Shown in pieces: positions 8,515-16,597 of a DNA stretch of 64,000 nt; the stretch's first letter is position 1, and each line of letters begins with the position of its first letter. The stretch covers positions 3,410,001 to 3,474,000 of the forward strand of contig NZ_CP073754.1 of the NCBI RefSeq assembly GCF_018734325.1. Direction: 5' to 3'. The position numbers and the translations under genes are program-made. The notes beneath the pieces are model-generated. The model did not search any database. It had not been told where the DNA came from and saw only the letters and a program-made list of their open reading frames with translations. The DNA comes from Methylomonas paludis. Lineage in GTDB: Bacteria > Pseudomonadota > Gammaproteobacteria > Methylococcales > Methylomonadaceae.

Positions 8515-10215
8515 ATGCGTAATTTTAAACTTCTGCTGTGTTTGCTTCTGATCATTTTAGTTCACTTGTCTTTAGATTGGTTTAACAATCAACCGCAACA
8601 AGCCGGTATTGATGTCCCCACCGGCAAATTGACCAGCCTGTCATTTTCTCCGTTTCGGGAGGGCTACAGTCCACTCGAAGAAGTGTTTCCTCTGGCTGAG
8701 CATATTGAAGAAGATATGCGTTTGCTGGCGGATAAAACCTGGAGCATCCGCACCTATTCCAGCCTTGGCGGCCTGGAACCTTCTCCGGCATTGGCTCGCA
8801 AATATGGCCTGAAAATGATACAGGGCTGCTGGTTGGGTTATGTGTCTAAAGATAATCATAAAGAAGTTGAGGCTCTGATCAAATCCGCCAACACCAATCC
8901 TGATGTCGTTACCCGGGTGATAGTCGGTAATGAAGTGTTGCTGCGCGGAGAAATGGATGTAGACAAACTGATAGGCTATATCCGCGAGGTCAAGCGCGCC
9001 GTTAAGCAACCGGTGTCTTATGCCGATGTTTGGTCTATGTATATGAAGTATCCCAAACTGATTCAAGAAGTAGACTTTATTACTATCCACATTTTGCCCT
9101 ACTGGGAGGATGAGCCAGTTGCTGTGGCGAACGCGGGCGAACATCTGGAAAAAGTTGTCAAGCAGGTTGAAGATGAAGCCCGCGGCATCGCTCCCGGTAA
9201 ACCGATATTGATTGGTGAATCCGGCTGGCCCAGTGCCGGTCGCCAGCGCGGCCTGGCTGTACCTGGCGTGGTCAATGCAGCAAAATTTAATCGCGATATG
9301 ATTCAGGTTGCCAATCGCCACCATTTTGATTACAACATCGTCGAAGCTTTCAACCAGCCCTGGAAAAGTCATCTGGAAGGTGTGGTAGGGGCAAACTGGG
9401 GACTGTTTTCGGCTGATCGTGAACCGGTTTTCCCATTAACCGGACCAGTCAATGAAAATCCGCATTGGCAACTGCATTTTCTGGAATCGAGTTTACTTTG
9501 GCTATTGATAGTAGCGGCTTATGCCAAAAAGCTACGCGAGCTGTCGGTGTTCCGCAGCATTTTATTTTTAGCCTTGTCGCAAATATTCAGTGTTTGTTTG
9601 GTAACGCTGGCCAATTTTCTCTGGTATACCAGTTATAATCAATGGCAACGCAGTTATATGCTGTTTATCGCTTGCGCAAATGCCTTGCTGGGAGCGCAGC
9701 TGTTGCAACGCAGTTACGCCTTGCTGGCCAAAATTCCGGGCAGCCAGGCGCTGGCGGAACGCTTGCGCGGCCTGTATTTACTGTTTATTGTGCTGGCGCT
9801 TTATAAAAACTACGGTCTGGCGATGCATGGGCGCTACTTGAGCTTCCCCATCGAACAATTCTCGATACCGGTGCTGGGTGTGTTTACACTGATAGGCCTG
9901 AGCACACTCAACGAACGCAGGTTCGGACTGAGTACGTTGCGATCAGATGTGCTAATAGGCTGGAATTTACACGGCCATCGAGATCGTCTGATTGCCTATG
10001 CTTTGAGTTTTGGCATTATCGCCATGATATTAGGCGAAACCAAAGCCTTTATGGACGGCAGCGATTTTATTCAGGCCCATCCTGGCGTTTCGGCTGGTTT
10101 GCCGTTTGCCTTGACCTATACTCTGGAAAATCAGCAACTAGTGGTGTGGCTGGGCTATTTACTGAGCTTATCGCTGCCTCTATGGAGCAAATACGGCGAA
10201 AAAGCCCGAACCTAG
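8515..10215 (+). CDS. GH17-family beta-1,3-glucan hydrolase/transglycosylase with polytopic membrane C-terminus
   Basis: About 566 residues. It opens with a signal anchor (RNFKLLLCLLLIILVHLSL), continues with a TIM-barrel GH17 domain to about residue 310, then about eight hydrophobic segments. The acid/base Glu lies in IVGNEVLLRG and the nucleophile Glu in LIGESGWPSAG, both classical for GH17. The architecture resembles bacterial membrane-bound enzymes that modify cyclic or osmoregulated beta-glucans (NdvC/Bgt-like); that role is inference. The reading frame is open to 8476. The start at 8515 is preferred because it puts the signal anchor at the N-terminus, but neither start has a good Shine-Dalgarno sequence. 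Confidence 0.82.
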   Translation: MRNFKLLLCLLLIILVHLSLDWFNNQPQQAGIDVPTGKLTSLSFSPFREGYSPLEEVFPLAEHIEEDMRLLADKTWSIRTYSSLGGLEPSPALARKYGLKMIQGCWLGYVSKDNHKEVEALIKSANTNPDVVTRVIVGNEVLLRGEMDVDKLIGYIREVKRAVKQPVSYADVWSMYMKYPKLIQEVDFITIHILPYWEDEPVAVANAGEHLEKVVKQVEDEARGIAPGKPILIGESGWPSAGRQRGLAVPGVVNAAKFNRDMIQVANRHHFDYNIVEAFNQPWKSHLEGVVGANWGLFSADREPVFPLTGPVNENPHWQLHFLESSLLWLLIVAAYAKKLRELSVFRSILFLALSQIFSVCLVTLANFLWYTSYNQWQRSYMLFIACANALLGAQLLQRSYALLAKIPGSQALAERLRGLYLLFIVLALYKNYGLAMHGRYLSFPIEQFSIPVLGVFTLIGLSTLNERRFGLSTLRSDVLIGWNLHGHRDRLIAYALSFGIIAMILGETKAFMDGSDFIQAHPGVSAGLPFALTYTLENQQLVVWLGYLLSLSLPLWSKYGEKART

Positions 10216-10374
10216 GCAAATTTATAGCTGAATTGCGCGGATTAAGGCGCTAAGTGACAGTTTGACGCGCGGCAATTTGTCACATTTTCAAAATCCCAGC
10301 AAACAATTAAACTATGTGCAACTCTTGTATGCGCTCCCTCTCCTAAGGGTAAAGAGTTTTAATATCCTTCCTCA

Positions 10375-10399
10375 ATGCGGCCTAGTGCCGCATTTTTTT
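10375..10399 (+). terminator. Rho-independent terminator
   Basis: ATGCGGC / GCCGCAT 7-bp stem, 5-base loop CTAGT, then seven T. It lies 160 bases downstream of the GH17 stop; nothing else upstream on this strand needs it. The region 10216-10989 otherwise holds a MITE-like copy (see 10520-10649) and no supported gene. Confidence 0.75.
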
Positions 10400-10519
10400 G
10401 GGCCGGAATTTCCAGGAAAAGGAATTACCTGTATCAAGCCAATATATTCTGCTCAGCCAACACCAATCTATCTACAATGATACTGTGGTTAATGTAATAC
10501 GCGATAACGGCTTATCCAG

Positions 10520-10649
10520 CTAGTATTGACCAATATACTTTGACGGCAGCGCCAGAGGGTGTGCCGACTCTGGAGCGCGATTGATGCGCTTCACTGCGTT
10601 CAGCACATCCTACGCCGTATCCGGCAAGATAAGATGGGTCGACTACTAG
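10520..10649. repeat. MITE-like repeat, copy A
   Basis: 130 bp element with imperfect terminal inverted repeats: the left end is CTAGTATTGACCAATATAC and continues into TTTGACGG; the right end is the inverse, ending GTCGACTACTAG. The interior holds the family core GATGCG(C)TTCACTGCGTTCAGC. It carries no coding capacity. Related copies are at 11579, 23523, 25147, 43430 and 59613. Confidence 0.7.
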
Positions 10650-10989
10650 CGTTGTGTTTTTAGGATAAGCCGCCAGACCAGCTTGCTGAATTATCTTGAA
10701 CTATTTTAACCTCCATATATCTGAAAGGAGGCTGAAACCGGCAATATGTAAGCTTGCTAAAATTTGTCTGGGGGTGCGATATAATTGTCGTGCTTAACCG
10801 GGCAGAGAGGGATCGGTTTGGAGTATAACTTGCTGCTTTTCTGTGTATCAGTTGGCAAATATTTAGTTTATGTTTTTTCTTAACTGCAAAGATCCGCTAA
10901 TCTACTCGCTGCAATGAGTGATTTTTAGCGCTCTATCAACCCGGCTGAACCCAAGACCAGAATATTTTTCGCTCAAAGAGATTTATATC

Positions 10990-11385
10990 ATGAAAAAATT
11001 ATCACTAAGCTCAACCGCATTAGCCAGCCTTTTGCTTGCTTCATGCGCCTCACAAACTGGTTGGACACCTACTGTAGATAGCTACAATGATCCAAATGCT
11101 GCCAGACTGAGCCAGGATATGGCTGAATGCCAACAACTTGCTTCTCAAGCATCCGGTGGCTCAGCCAAAGAAACCGCCATTGGTGCCGGTGTCGGTGGTC
11201 TGATCGGTGCAGCCGGCGGCGCTGCACTAGGCGCTGCACTTGGTAACGCCGGCACGGGCGCAGCATTAGGCGCAGCTGCGGGCGGCATAGGCGGAGGCGC
11301 CCAACAAGGCCTAGGCTCCGAAGCTCAGTACAAACACGCTTATTCAAGCTGCTTGAGACAACGCGGACATCGGGTGCTTAACTAA
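10990..11385 (+). CDS. Glycine-zipper lipoprotein
   Basis: 131 residues from the ATG at 10990. The signal peptide ends in the lipobox LLLASC, predicting an outer- or inner-membrane lipoprotein. A Gly/Ala-rich segment with GxxxG spacing (AIGAGVGGLIGAAGGAALG and its repetition) is a glycine zipper, as in the SlyB/OmpA-like 2TM family. The C-terminal motif is YSSCLRQRGH. The open frame extends upstream to 10918, but the lipoprotein signal fixes the later start. Function unknown; an envelope-stabilising role is a family-level inference. Confidence 0.75.
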   Translation: MKKLSLSSTALASLLLASCASQTGWTPTVDSYNDPNAARLSQDMAECQQLASQASGGSAKETAIGAGVGGLIGAAGGAALGAALGNAGTGAALGAAAGGIGGGAQQGLGSEAQYKHAYSSCLRQRGHRVLN

Positions 11386-11578
11386 TACCCCGAGCAGTAT
11401 TACCGCACCCCTGTGTATCCTATGCGTAATTTTGCTATGATCTCAGGAGGTTGCGGTAAACCGCACAACAGCCCAACACAGCATTCTCTAGCGTTTACGC
11501 CTCCAAAATTTATAAGGTACGTGTAAAATATTCACTCGAATCCAAACAGTATTGACGTAGAATTACCTTAGTATCTGT

Positions 11579-11719
11579 CTAGTGGTTGACCAACATTACT
11601 TTTCGGAAGCGCTAAATAGAACATGCCGACTGGAGGCGCATGGTTCGCAATTGATGCGCATCACTGCGTTCAGCGCAGCCTACGCCGTATCCGTCAAAAT
11701 AAGATTGATCGATTACTAG
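11579..11719. repeat. MITE-like repeat, copy B
   Basis: About 141 bp, beginning CTAGTGGTTGACCAACATTA and ending GATTGATCGATTACTAG. By eye the two ends are inverted repeats matching at most of 29 positions. The core GATGCGCATCACTGCGTTCAGC is shared with the other copies. It sits in the gene-free stretch 11386-11813, where nothing else was recognised. Confidence 0.75.
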
Positions 11720-11813
11720 TTAACAATAATTGACATAGCACATACTCCCATAACCAGGATAGGCCGAATTTCAGCCCATTACTGCTGAAATTAATGCCGG
11801 AAAGGAAAAACAC

Positions 11814-12605
11814 ATGACCAGGGATTTGACCATTTTCGTAAACACTTCCGACAATTTCGATGATTGTTGGGTGCCGTTTTTCACATTATTCCAAAAATAT
11901 TGGCCGGACTGTCCTTACCCCATCGTACTTAATACTGAAACCAAAGATTTTAAATTTGCAGGCCTAAATATTCGCTGTGCAAAAGTAGCGATAGGTGAAA
12001 CCCGGCGACTAAGCTGGAGCGAATGTCTGGCGCGCAGTCTGGATGCGATCGATACGCCTTATATCCTGTATTTACAGGAAGATTTTTTTCTGGAAGCACC
12101 AGTCAAACAAGATATTCTGGAGGATTTCTTAGCCGAAATAAGAGCCGGCCACGCGGATGTGATCCGTTTGCTGGAATGTGACGGTGCCGGACCCTGGCAG
12201 GCTACTGAAAATCGCCTACTGTGGGCAGTGGATCAAAAAGCCAAATACCGGATTGCTCTACAGGCCGCCTTATGGCGGAAATCCAGCTTACGCGCCCACA
12301 TCCGCTTGCACGAAAGCCCTTGGCAATTGGAAATTTTCGGCTCGATGCGGGCACATCGCAAATCGGAAAAAGTATTCTGCGTGAATCGTGATCTGTTTTC
12401 CAAACCTGGTGCTGAAGTTTTCCCTTATCAGGCCACCGGGGTAGTGTCCGGCCAATGGGAACGCAGCATCGTTGAGCCCCTGTTTGCCAAACACGCGATC
12501 AGCGTGGATTTTTCGCGCAGAGGTTTTTATGATCGTAACGCTCAAAAACCCAGCAACCGCCCCATCATCCATAAAATTTATGACCGCTTGCGGTCTTTGA
12601 TTTAA
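11814..12605 (+). CDS. Glycosyltransferase-like protein, unassigned
   Basis: 263 residues, soluble, no signal peptide. The N-terminal half looks like a nucleotide-sugar binding fold: a leading hydrophobic strand (DLTIFVNTSD), a later YILYLQEDFFLE acidic strand resembling a DxD-type metal site, and a basic C-terminal tail. Similar proteins are found in polysaccharide gene neighbourhoods, but none is adjacent here. The ATG follows GGAAAGGAAAAACAC, a good ribosome-binding site. Glycosyl transfer is an inference from the strand-acidic motif pattern; donor and acceptor are unknown. It is convergent with the HupE/UreJ gene. Confidence 0.5.
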   Translation: MTRDLTIFVNTSDNFDDCWVPFFTLFQKYWPDCPYPIVLNTETKDFKFAGLNIRCAKVAIGETRRLSWSECLARSLDAIDTPYILYLQEDFFLEAPVKQDILEDFLAEIRAGHADVIRLLECDGAGPWQATENRLLWAVDQKAKYRIALQAALWRKSSLRAHIRLHESPWQLEIFGSMRAHRKSEKVFCVNRDLFSKPGAEVFPYQATGVVSGQWERSIVEPLFAKHAISVDFSRRGFYDRNAQKPSNRPIIHKIYDRLRSLI

Positions 12606-12624
12606 GCCTTAGCTTAATCAGCTG

Positions 12625-13767
12625 TCAGGACAATAAGGTCCGCTCCACAAACCAGTAGGCTCCCATCAAACTGACCAGCAGAGAACAGACTTTCAGGAAT
12701 TTGGTACTGATTTCGGGCTTGTTGTTCAACCACCAGATTAAAGGCAGCACCACTGCTGCTACCGCAATTTGCCCAGTTTCTATGCCCAAATTGAAAGACA
12801 GCAATGGCAACAGAATGCCGGTATCACCCGCTGAAATTTCCATTTCCCGCAAAACACTGGCAAAACCAAAACCGTGAATCAAACCAAAGCCAAAAGTCAG
12901 CCAGTGGCGGCCTTTGGGGTGATCACCCCGAACCAGATTTTCTATGCCGACATAGACTATGGTAGCCGCAATAAAAGGCTCCACAAAGCTGCTGGGCAAC
13001 TCGATGATATTCAGCCCGGCGCAAGCCAGAGTAATGGAATGGGCTATTGTGAAAAACGTGATAATTTTAATCGCCGGCCAAAAGCTGTGAGTGACGGCCA
13101 ATAGGGCAAACAAAAACAGTAAATGATCATATCCGGTAACGATGTGTTCAACGCCCAATTTAAAAAAATCCAGAAAAGCCGCCAAAATACCCGGCTGAGC
13201 AGTGCCAAGCTGATTGGCGCCTGCTAATTCAACACTGGCCTGATTGTCTGATTTAGCTAACATTTTCTCTAATAAAATTTCGCCTGCCGGCGCATTGACT
13301 GTCAGGTATTGCTGATGGCCATCGGCCAGCAGGCTTAAAAACTTAGACTGTAACACCAGCATCTGATGCGGGGCCGGCTGATAATGAAACTCTACATGAG
13401 CGTTATTCTGGTCATCGAAACTGACTTGCCCTGCCGACACCGGCTCACGATCCTGACCATCGATATTGACCCGCAGTTGTGCTGCCAATAATTTGGCAAT
13501 ACTGGGCTTGGCGGCTTCTCGCTCGCTGTCACTGACTTCTGCATCCAGATCGCTATCCATAGGCGCGAAAGCTTCGATATTTTGTAAGGCAAAAGTCAGC
13601 CGCACATCCACGCCCGTTGGCTGCAATTGCACATCAAAAGAGCTTAAGCCCGGTGCATGAGCAACTGCGCAATGGCATTGCAACAGCAAAAAAATGGCAA
13701 ACAACTGGATTAACCAGGTTCTCGCATAATATTTATTGCGTATAAATCTTATACCAACAGTATTCAT
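12625..13767 (-). CDS. HupE/UreJ-family membrane protein with periplasmic N-terminal domain
   Basis: 380 residues: signal peptide, a periplasmic domain of ~165 residues, then about six to seven transmembrane helices typical of HupE/UreJ proteins. Characteristic motifs are GYDHLLFLFALL, FTIAHSITL and FGLIHGFGFASVL, whose His residues suggest metal handling. HupE/UreJ proteins are linked to nickel or other metal transport; the substrate here is unknown. Its start overlaps the stop of the upstream lipoprotein gene by one base, and CopC lies two genes upstream, so copper is a reasonable inferred substrate. It is the last gene of a minus-strand run. Confidence 0.78.
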   Translation of the reverse strand: MNTVGIRFIRNKYYARTWLIQLFAIFLLLQCHCAVAHAPGLSSFDVQLQPTGVDVRLTFALQNIEAFAPMDSDLDAEVSDSEREAAKPSIAKLLAAQLRVNIDGQDREPVSAGQVSFDDQNNAHVEFHYQPAPHQMLVLQSKFLSLLADGHQQYLTVNAPAGEILLEKMLAKSDNQASVELAGANQLGTAQPGILAAFLDFFKLGVEHIVTGYDHLLFLFALLAVTHSFWPAIKIITFFTIAHSITLACAGLNIIELPSSFVEPFIAATIVYVGIENLVRGDHPKGRHWLTFGFGLIHGFGFASVLREMEISAGDTGILLPLLSFNLGIETGQIAVAAVVLPLIWWLNNKPEISTKFLKVCSLLVSLMGAYWFVERTLLS

Positions 13768-14411
13768 TAGCTTTTTTTGGCTTTGAATTTATACAAATAC
13801 AGCAGAAATACCAAAACCACCACCAGTAATATGCCTACGGCAGCCAGGGCAATGATATGGACAGGAATGGCATTCGGGTCAACGCCAACCTCCAGTGGTA
13901 TGCGGAATTTATCGTCTTCTTCTATAGCATCGCCTATCAATAAATACAGCAGATAATCGCCTTTTTTGTCGATTTCGGCTTGCGCCTCCACTGCACCACG
14001 CGGATAAAGCTTGGCGGGAATTTCACTGACCGTACGAATTTCTTTATAGTCATCCGGGGCTTTAAGGCCGGTTTTCTCCACTTCTATCACTTTGATGCCG
14101 ATGGGAGTAGCACGAATGTCTCTATCGATCAAATCCGCAGTAAAAAACATTTTGCCGGGGCGGGGGATTTTTTGGCAATACGGCACAAAAGCTGCCTTGG
14201 GGTCGGCATTATGCTCACCGGGCACTGGTTGCACATAAGCACTGAAATGCACGGCATAAAAATCGTTGGCAATAATACAATCCAAATCGGGACGGTTGCC
14301 CAAGGCATTGGATTGTTTGCTGCTAAAGCCCAGCTTTTCGCAAGCACTCAGCGCCAACAAGCTCAGGATTAACAGACAAATACGCAAAACAGGAAACGGC
14401 AAATTGTTCAT
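13767..14411 (-). CDS. Lipoprotein with C-terminal transmembrane helix, unknown function
   Basis: 214 residues. The signal peptide ends in the lipobox ALSAC. The ectodomain contains Cys residues in DLDCIIAND and VPYCQKIP, and a hydrophobic helix near the C-terminus (IIALAAVGILLVVVLVFLL) is followed by a basic tail, so the protein could be anchored at both ends. No known family was recognised. It sits between copC and the HupE/UreJ gene, and its stop overlaps the latter's start, indicating translational coupling and a shared function. Confidence 0.7.
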   Translation of the reverse strand: MNNLPFPVLRICLLILSLLALSACEKLGFSSKQSNALGNRPDLDCIIANDFYAVHFSAYVQPVPGEHNADPKAAFVPYCQKIPRPGKMFFTADLIDRDIRATPIGIKVIEVEKTGLKAPDDYKEIRTVSEIPAKLYPRGAVEAQAEIDKKGDYLLYLLIGDAIEEDDKFRIPLEVGVDPNAIPVHIIALAAVGILLVVVLVFLLYLYKFKAKKS

Positions 14412-14444
14412 GGCTTGAAATAACAGTAAATAACGGTATGTGGA

Positions 14445-14825
14445 TTACTGGGGTTTAACAGTAAATTCAAATTTTCCGGTGACAATATGGGTATCTTCCG
14501 AGACTACCCGATAGCGCACGGTATAAGTACCCGCAGGTAAATCGGCCACCGTAGCATGAATATGCGAACCATCGGTCAAGGTTTGTTCAACATCATGGTT
14601 ATCAACACGCTTGCCAGTGCTGTCTATAACCGCCAGCGCTTTATATTCGCTACGTACGGCATCGTTAAACCACAAATCGATTTGCTTGGGGGCCTGAGTG
14701 ACGATTTCATCTTTGGCGGGTTGGGATTTCACCAGAATCGCATGAGCCAGAGCCGGCATAGGGCTCAGCAGCGCAGTCATCAGTAAAGCCGATTTTATTA
14801 TTGTTGTTATATTCAGTTGATACAT
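14445..14825 (-). CDS. copC: CopC-type periplasmic copper-binding protein
   Basis: About 126 residues. Signal peptide processing after PMPALA would leave an N-terminal His (HAILVKSQPA), the residue that supplies the amino-terminal Cu(II) ligands in CopC. The second conserved site, SEDTHIVTGKF, provides the Asp and His Cu(II) ligands. The Met-rich Cu(I) site of some CopC proteins is absent, so this looks like the Cu(II)-only type. The ATG at 14825 has GAGG seven bases upstream, and is preferred to a GTG at 14831. It is flanked by the lipoprotein and BNR-repeat genes in a same-strand run. CopC binds copper in the periplasm for uptake or resistance. Confidence 0.88.
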   Translation of the reverse strand: MYQLNITTIIKSALLMTALLSPMPALAHAILVKSQPAKDEIVTQAPKQIDLWFNDAVRSEYKALAVIDSTGKRVDNHDVEQTLTDGSHIHATVADLPAGTYTVRYRVVSEDTHIVTGKFEFTVKPQ

Positions 14826-14847
14826 GACCACCTCTTCAGTTATTAAA

Positions 14848-16089
14848 TCATTGTATGACAGCTATCCGCCATTGCTTTGCGGCTTGGGGGGACTGCTCTG
14901 TCCATAAGGCCAGCCAACCGGATGCTGTTGCGACTATGCGCGGATGGCTGGCGACAGTACCCGGCGTAGAAAGCTGCCGGGCAGGTGACCAATCACCACC
15001 TTGATTTTTGGAATCCGCCAGCAAAACCGTTGATCCGGTCGGTTCCAGGGCATCCCAGACCCCAGCAAGCCGGTTCCGGCCATTTGCGGCAATATCGCTA
15101 TGGAATGCCGGTGTTCCGGCTGCCAGCGGCATGGGCCGACTCCAGCTTTTTCCGTTATCCGCCGATTGCAGGTAATACAAACCCACCTGATTATCCGCAC
15201 CGGTCCACACCACACTATGCAGCATGCCATCAGGCCCCTGACTCAAGCCGCCACCGTTATGCGGACAACCGTCAAACTGCCAGTTAAATTCACCCACATT
15301 ACTGATGCGCTGCCAACTGGCGCCGCCATCACTTGATTGGGCCAAAGCCATATCACGCGGCTGCATATCCCGATACAACACATTGATCTGGCCGGTGGCT
15401 GATACTGCCAGCCGGTTCCAACAACAGGAACAACTGGAAGCATCTATGGTTTGCGCCAATTCCCAATGCCCGCCGGCATCGCTGCTGCGGGCATAGCGTA
15501 ACCCCTGATAACCATTTTCATCCCTGTCATCCAGCCAGACCAGATGAAACCGGCCCTGGACATCGGCAATCAGATCAGGATGGGATTGATCGGTATCACT
15601 ACTGCCTGGATTACTGCCCTGTTGCCAGCTTATCCCGCCATCCAGGGAATAAATGGCGACCAAAGGCCCCATACCCGGCAATTCACCGGTGGTTTGCCAG
15701 ACAGCCAGTACTGTGGAACCGGCTACCGCCAACTGAATGTCATTACCCTGCCGGGACTCCACCGCCAAATTAAACTGACTGCCAACCTCCGTAGGCACCG
15801 ACCAGTGTAAACCTCCATCTTCGGAATGCAGATAGCCAATAAAAGGATGCTTGGGATCAGCGGCGGCAGCGGTAAAAATGGCATGCAGTTTTGGGCCTTC
15901 TGCATATATATCAAAGCCGGTGATATTTTGCTGCTGCAGGGCTTGGGCAGGAAGAGGGTTGAGCACCTGAATTTGCAAGTCTGTGGCCGGCAGAGTCGGT
16001 TCGCCCTGCTCGGAACACGCCGCACAAACACTTAGCAAGCCAGCTAACAGCAGCAATCGAGTCGATTTGTAAAGCGTCAAGGCAGACAT
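14848..16089 (-). CDS. BNR-repeat (sialidase-fold) lipoprotein
   Basis: About 413 residues from the ATG at 16089. The lipobox-like AACSEQG follows the signal peptide. The mature protein has repeated Asp-box (SxDxGxxW) motifs: SEDGGLHWS, SLDGGISWQ, SSDAGGHWE, SSDGGASWQ and SADNGKSWS, which mark a six-bladed beta-propeller. True sialidase catalytic residues were not recognised, so enzymatic activity is doubtful and a binding or scaffold role is as likely. A CSCCWNR motif in the third blade is notable as a possible metal site. It lies just upstream of copC and downstream of lspA on the same strand. Confidence 0.72.
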   Translation of the reverse strand: MSALTLYKSTRLLLLAGLLSVCAACSEQGEPTLPATDLQIQVLNPLPAQALQQQNITGFDIYAEGPKLHAIFTAAAADPKHPFIGYLHSEDGGLHWSVPTEVGSQFNLAVESRQGNDIQLAVAGSTVLAVWQTTGELPGMGPLVAIYSLDGGISWQQGSNPGSSDTDQSHPDLIADVQGRFHLVWLDDRDENGYQGLRYARSSDAGGHWELAQTIDASSCSCCWNRLAVSATGQINVLYRDMQPRDMALAQSSDGGASWQRISNVGEFNWQFDGCPHNGGGLSQGPDGMLHSVVWTGADNQVGLYYLQSADNGKSWSRPMPLAAGTPAFHSDIAANGRNRLAGVWDALEPTGSTVLLADSKNQGGDWSPARQLSTPGTVASHPRIVATASGWLALWTEQSPQAAKQWRIAVIQ

Positions 16090-16120
16090 TGCAAGGCTCG
16101 CTGGGAAAAATGGACAGTGA

Positions 16121-16597
16121 TTATAGCGGCTGCGCTGGTTTTTGCCCAAAACCAAAACTATCCAGCAACATCAGAGCCACTCCCACACAGATGGCTGAAT
16201 CGGCAATATTGAATGCCGGCCAATGCCAGTTTTGATAATACACATCCAGAAAGTCGATGACATAACCGTATAGCAATCTATCGATCAGATTACCGATGGC
16301 ACCGCCAAGTATCAACGCCAATGCTGCCGCCAGCCAGGTTTGCTGGCGGCTAAGTCTAGCCAGCCAGATGGCAATAATAGAGCTGATCACAATCGCCAGC
16401 GCCGCGAACAGCCAGCGTTGCCAACCGCCGGCCTGACTCAGAAAGCTGAAAGCAGCGCCGGCATTATGCACATAAGTTAAATTGAAAGAAGGCAATAGCC
16501 CAATCGACTCAAACAATTGCATATGGCTATCTATCGCCAGCTTGCTGGCCTGATCCAACACCAAAACCAGTGCCGACAACCATAGCCATTTAAGCAT
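16121..16597 (-). CDS. lspA: Lipoprotein signal peptidase (signal peptidase II)
   Basis: 158 residues from the ATG at 16597. Four transmembrane helices are visible. The catalytic Asp residues lie in GNLIDRL and FNIADS, together with the conserved N-terminal DQASK and [10 protein letters not shown] motifs. It cleaves diacylglyceryl-modified prolipoproteins in the inner membrane. The start overlaps the end of ileS by eight bases, as in the widely conserved ileS-lspA operon. The frame is open further upstream, but those codons lie inside ileS. Confidence 0.96.
   Translation of the reverse strand: MLKWLWLSALVLVLDQASKLAIDSHMQLFESIGLLPSFNLTYVHNAGAAFSFLSQAGGWQRWLFAALAIVISSIIAIWLARLSRQQTWLAAALALILGGAIGNLIDRLLYGYVIDFLDVYYQNWHWPAFNIADSAICVGVALMLLDSFGFGQKPAQPL

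Noticed and set aside
10262-10480. 72-residue open frame after the GH17 gene
   Set aside because: It runs through an intrinsic terminator, has no ribosome-binding site and no recognisable protein features.
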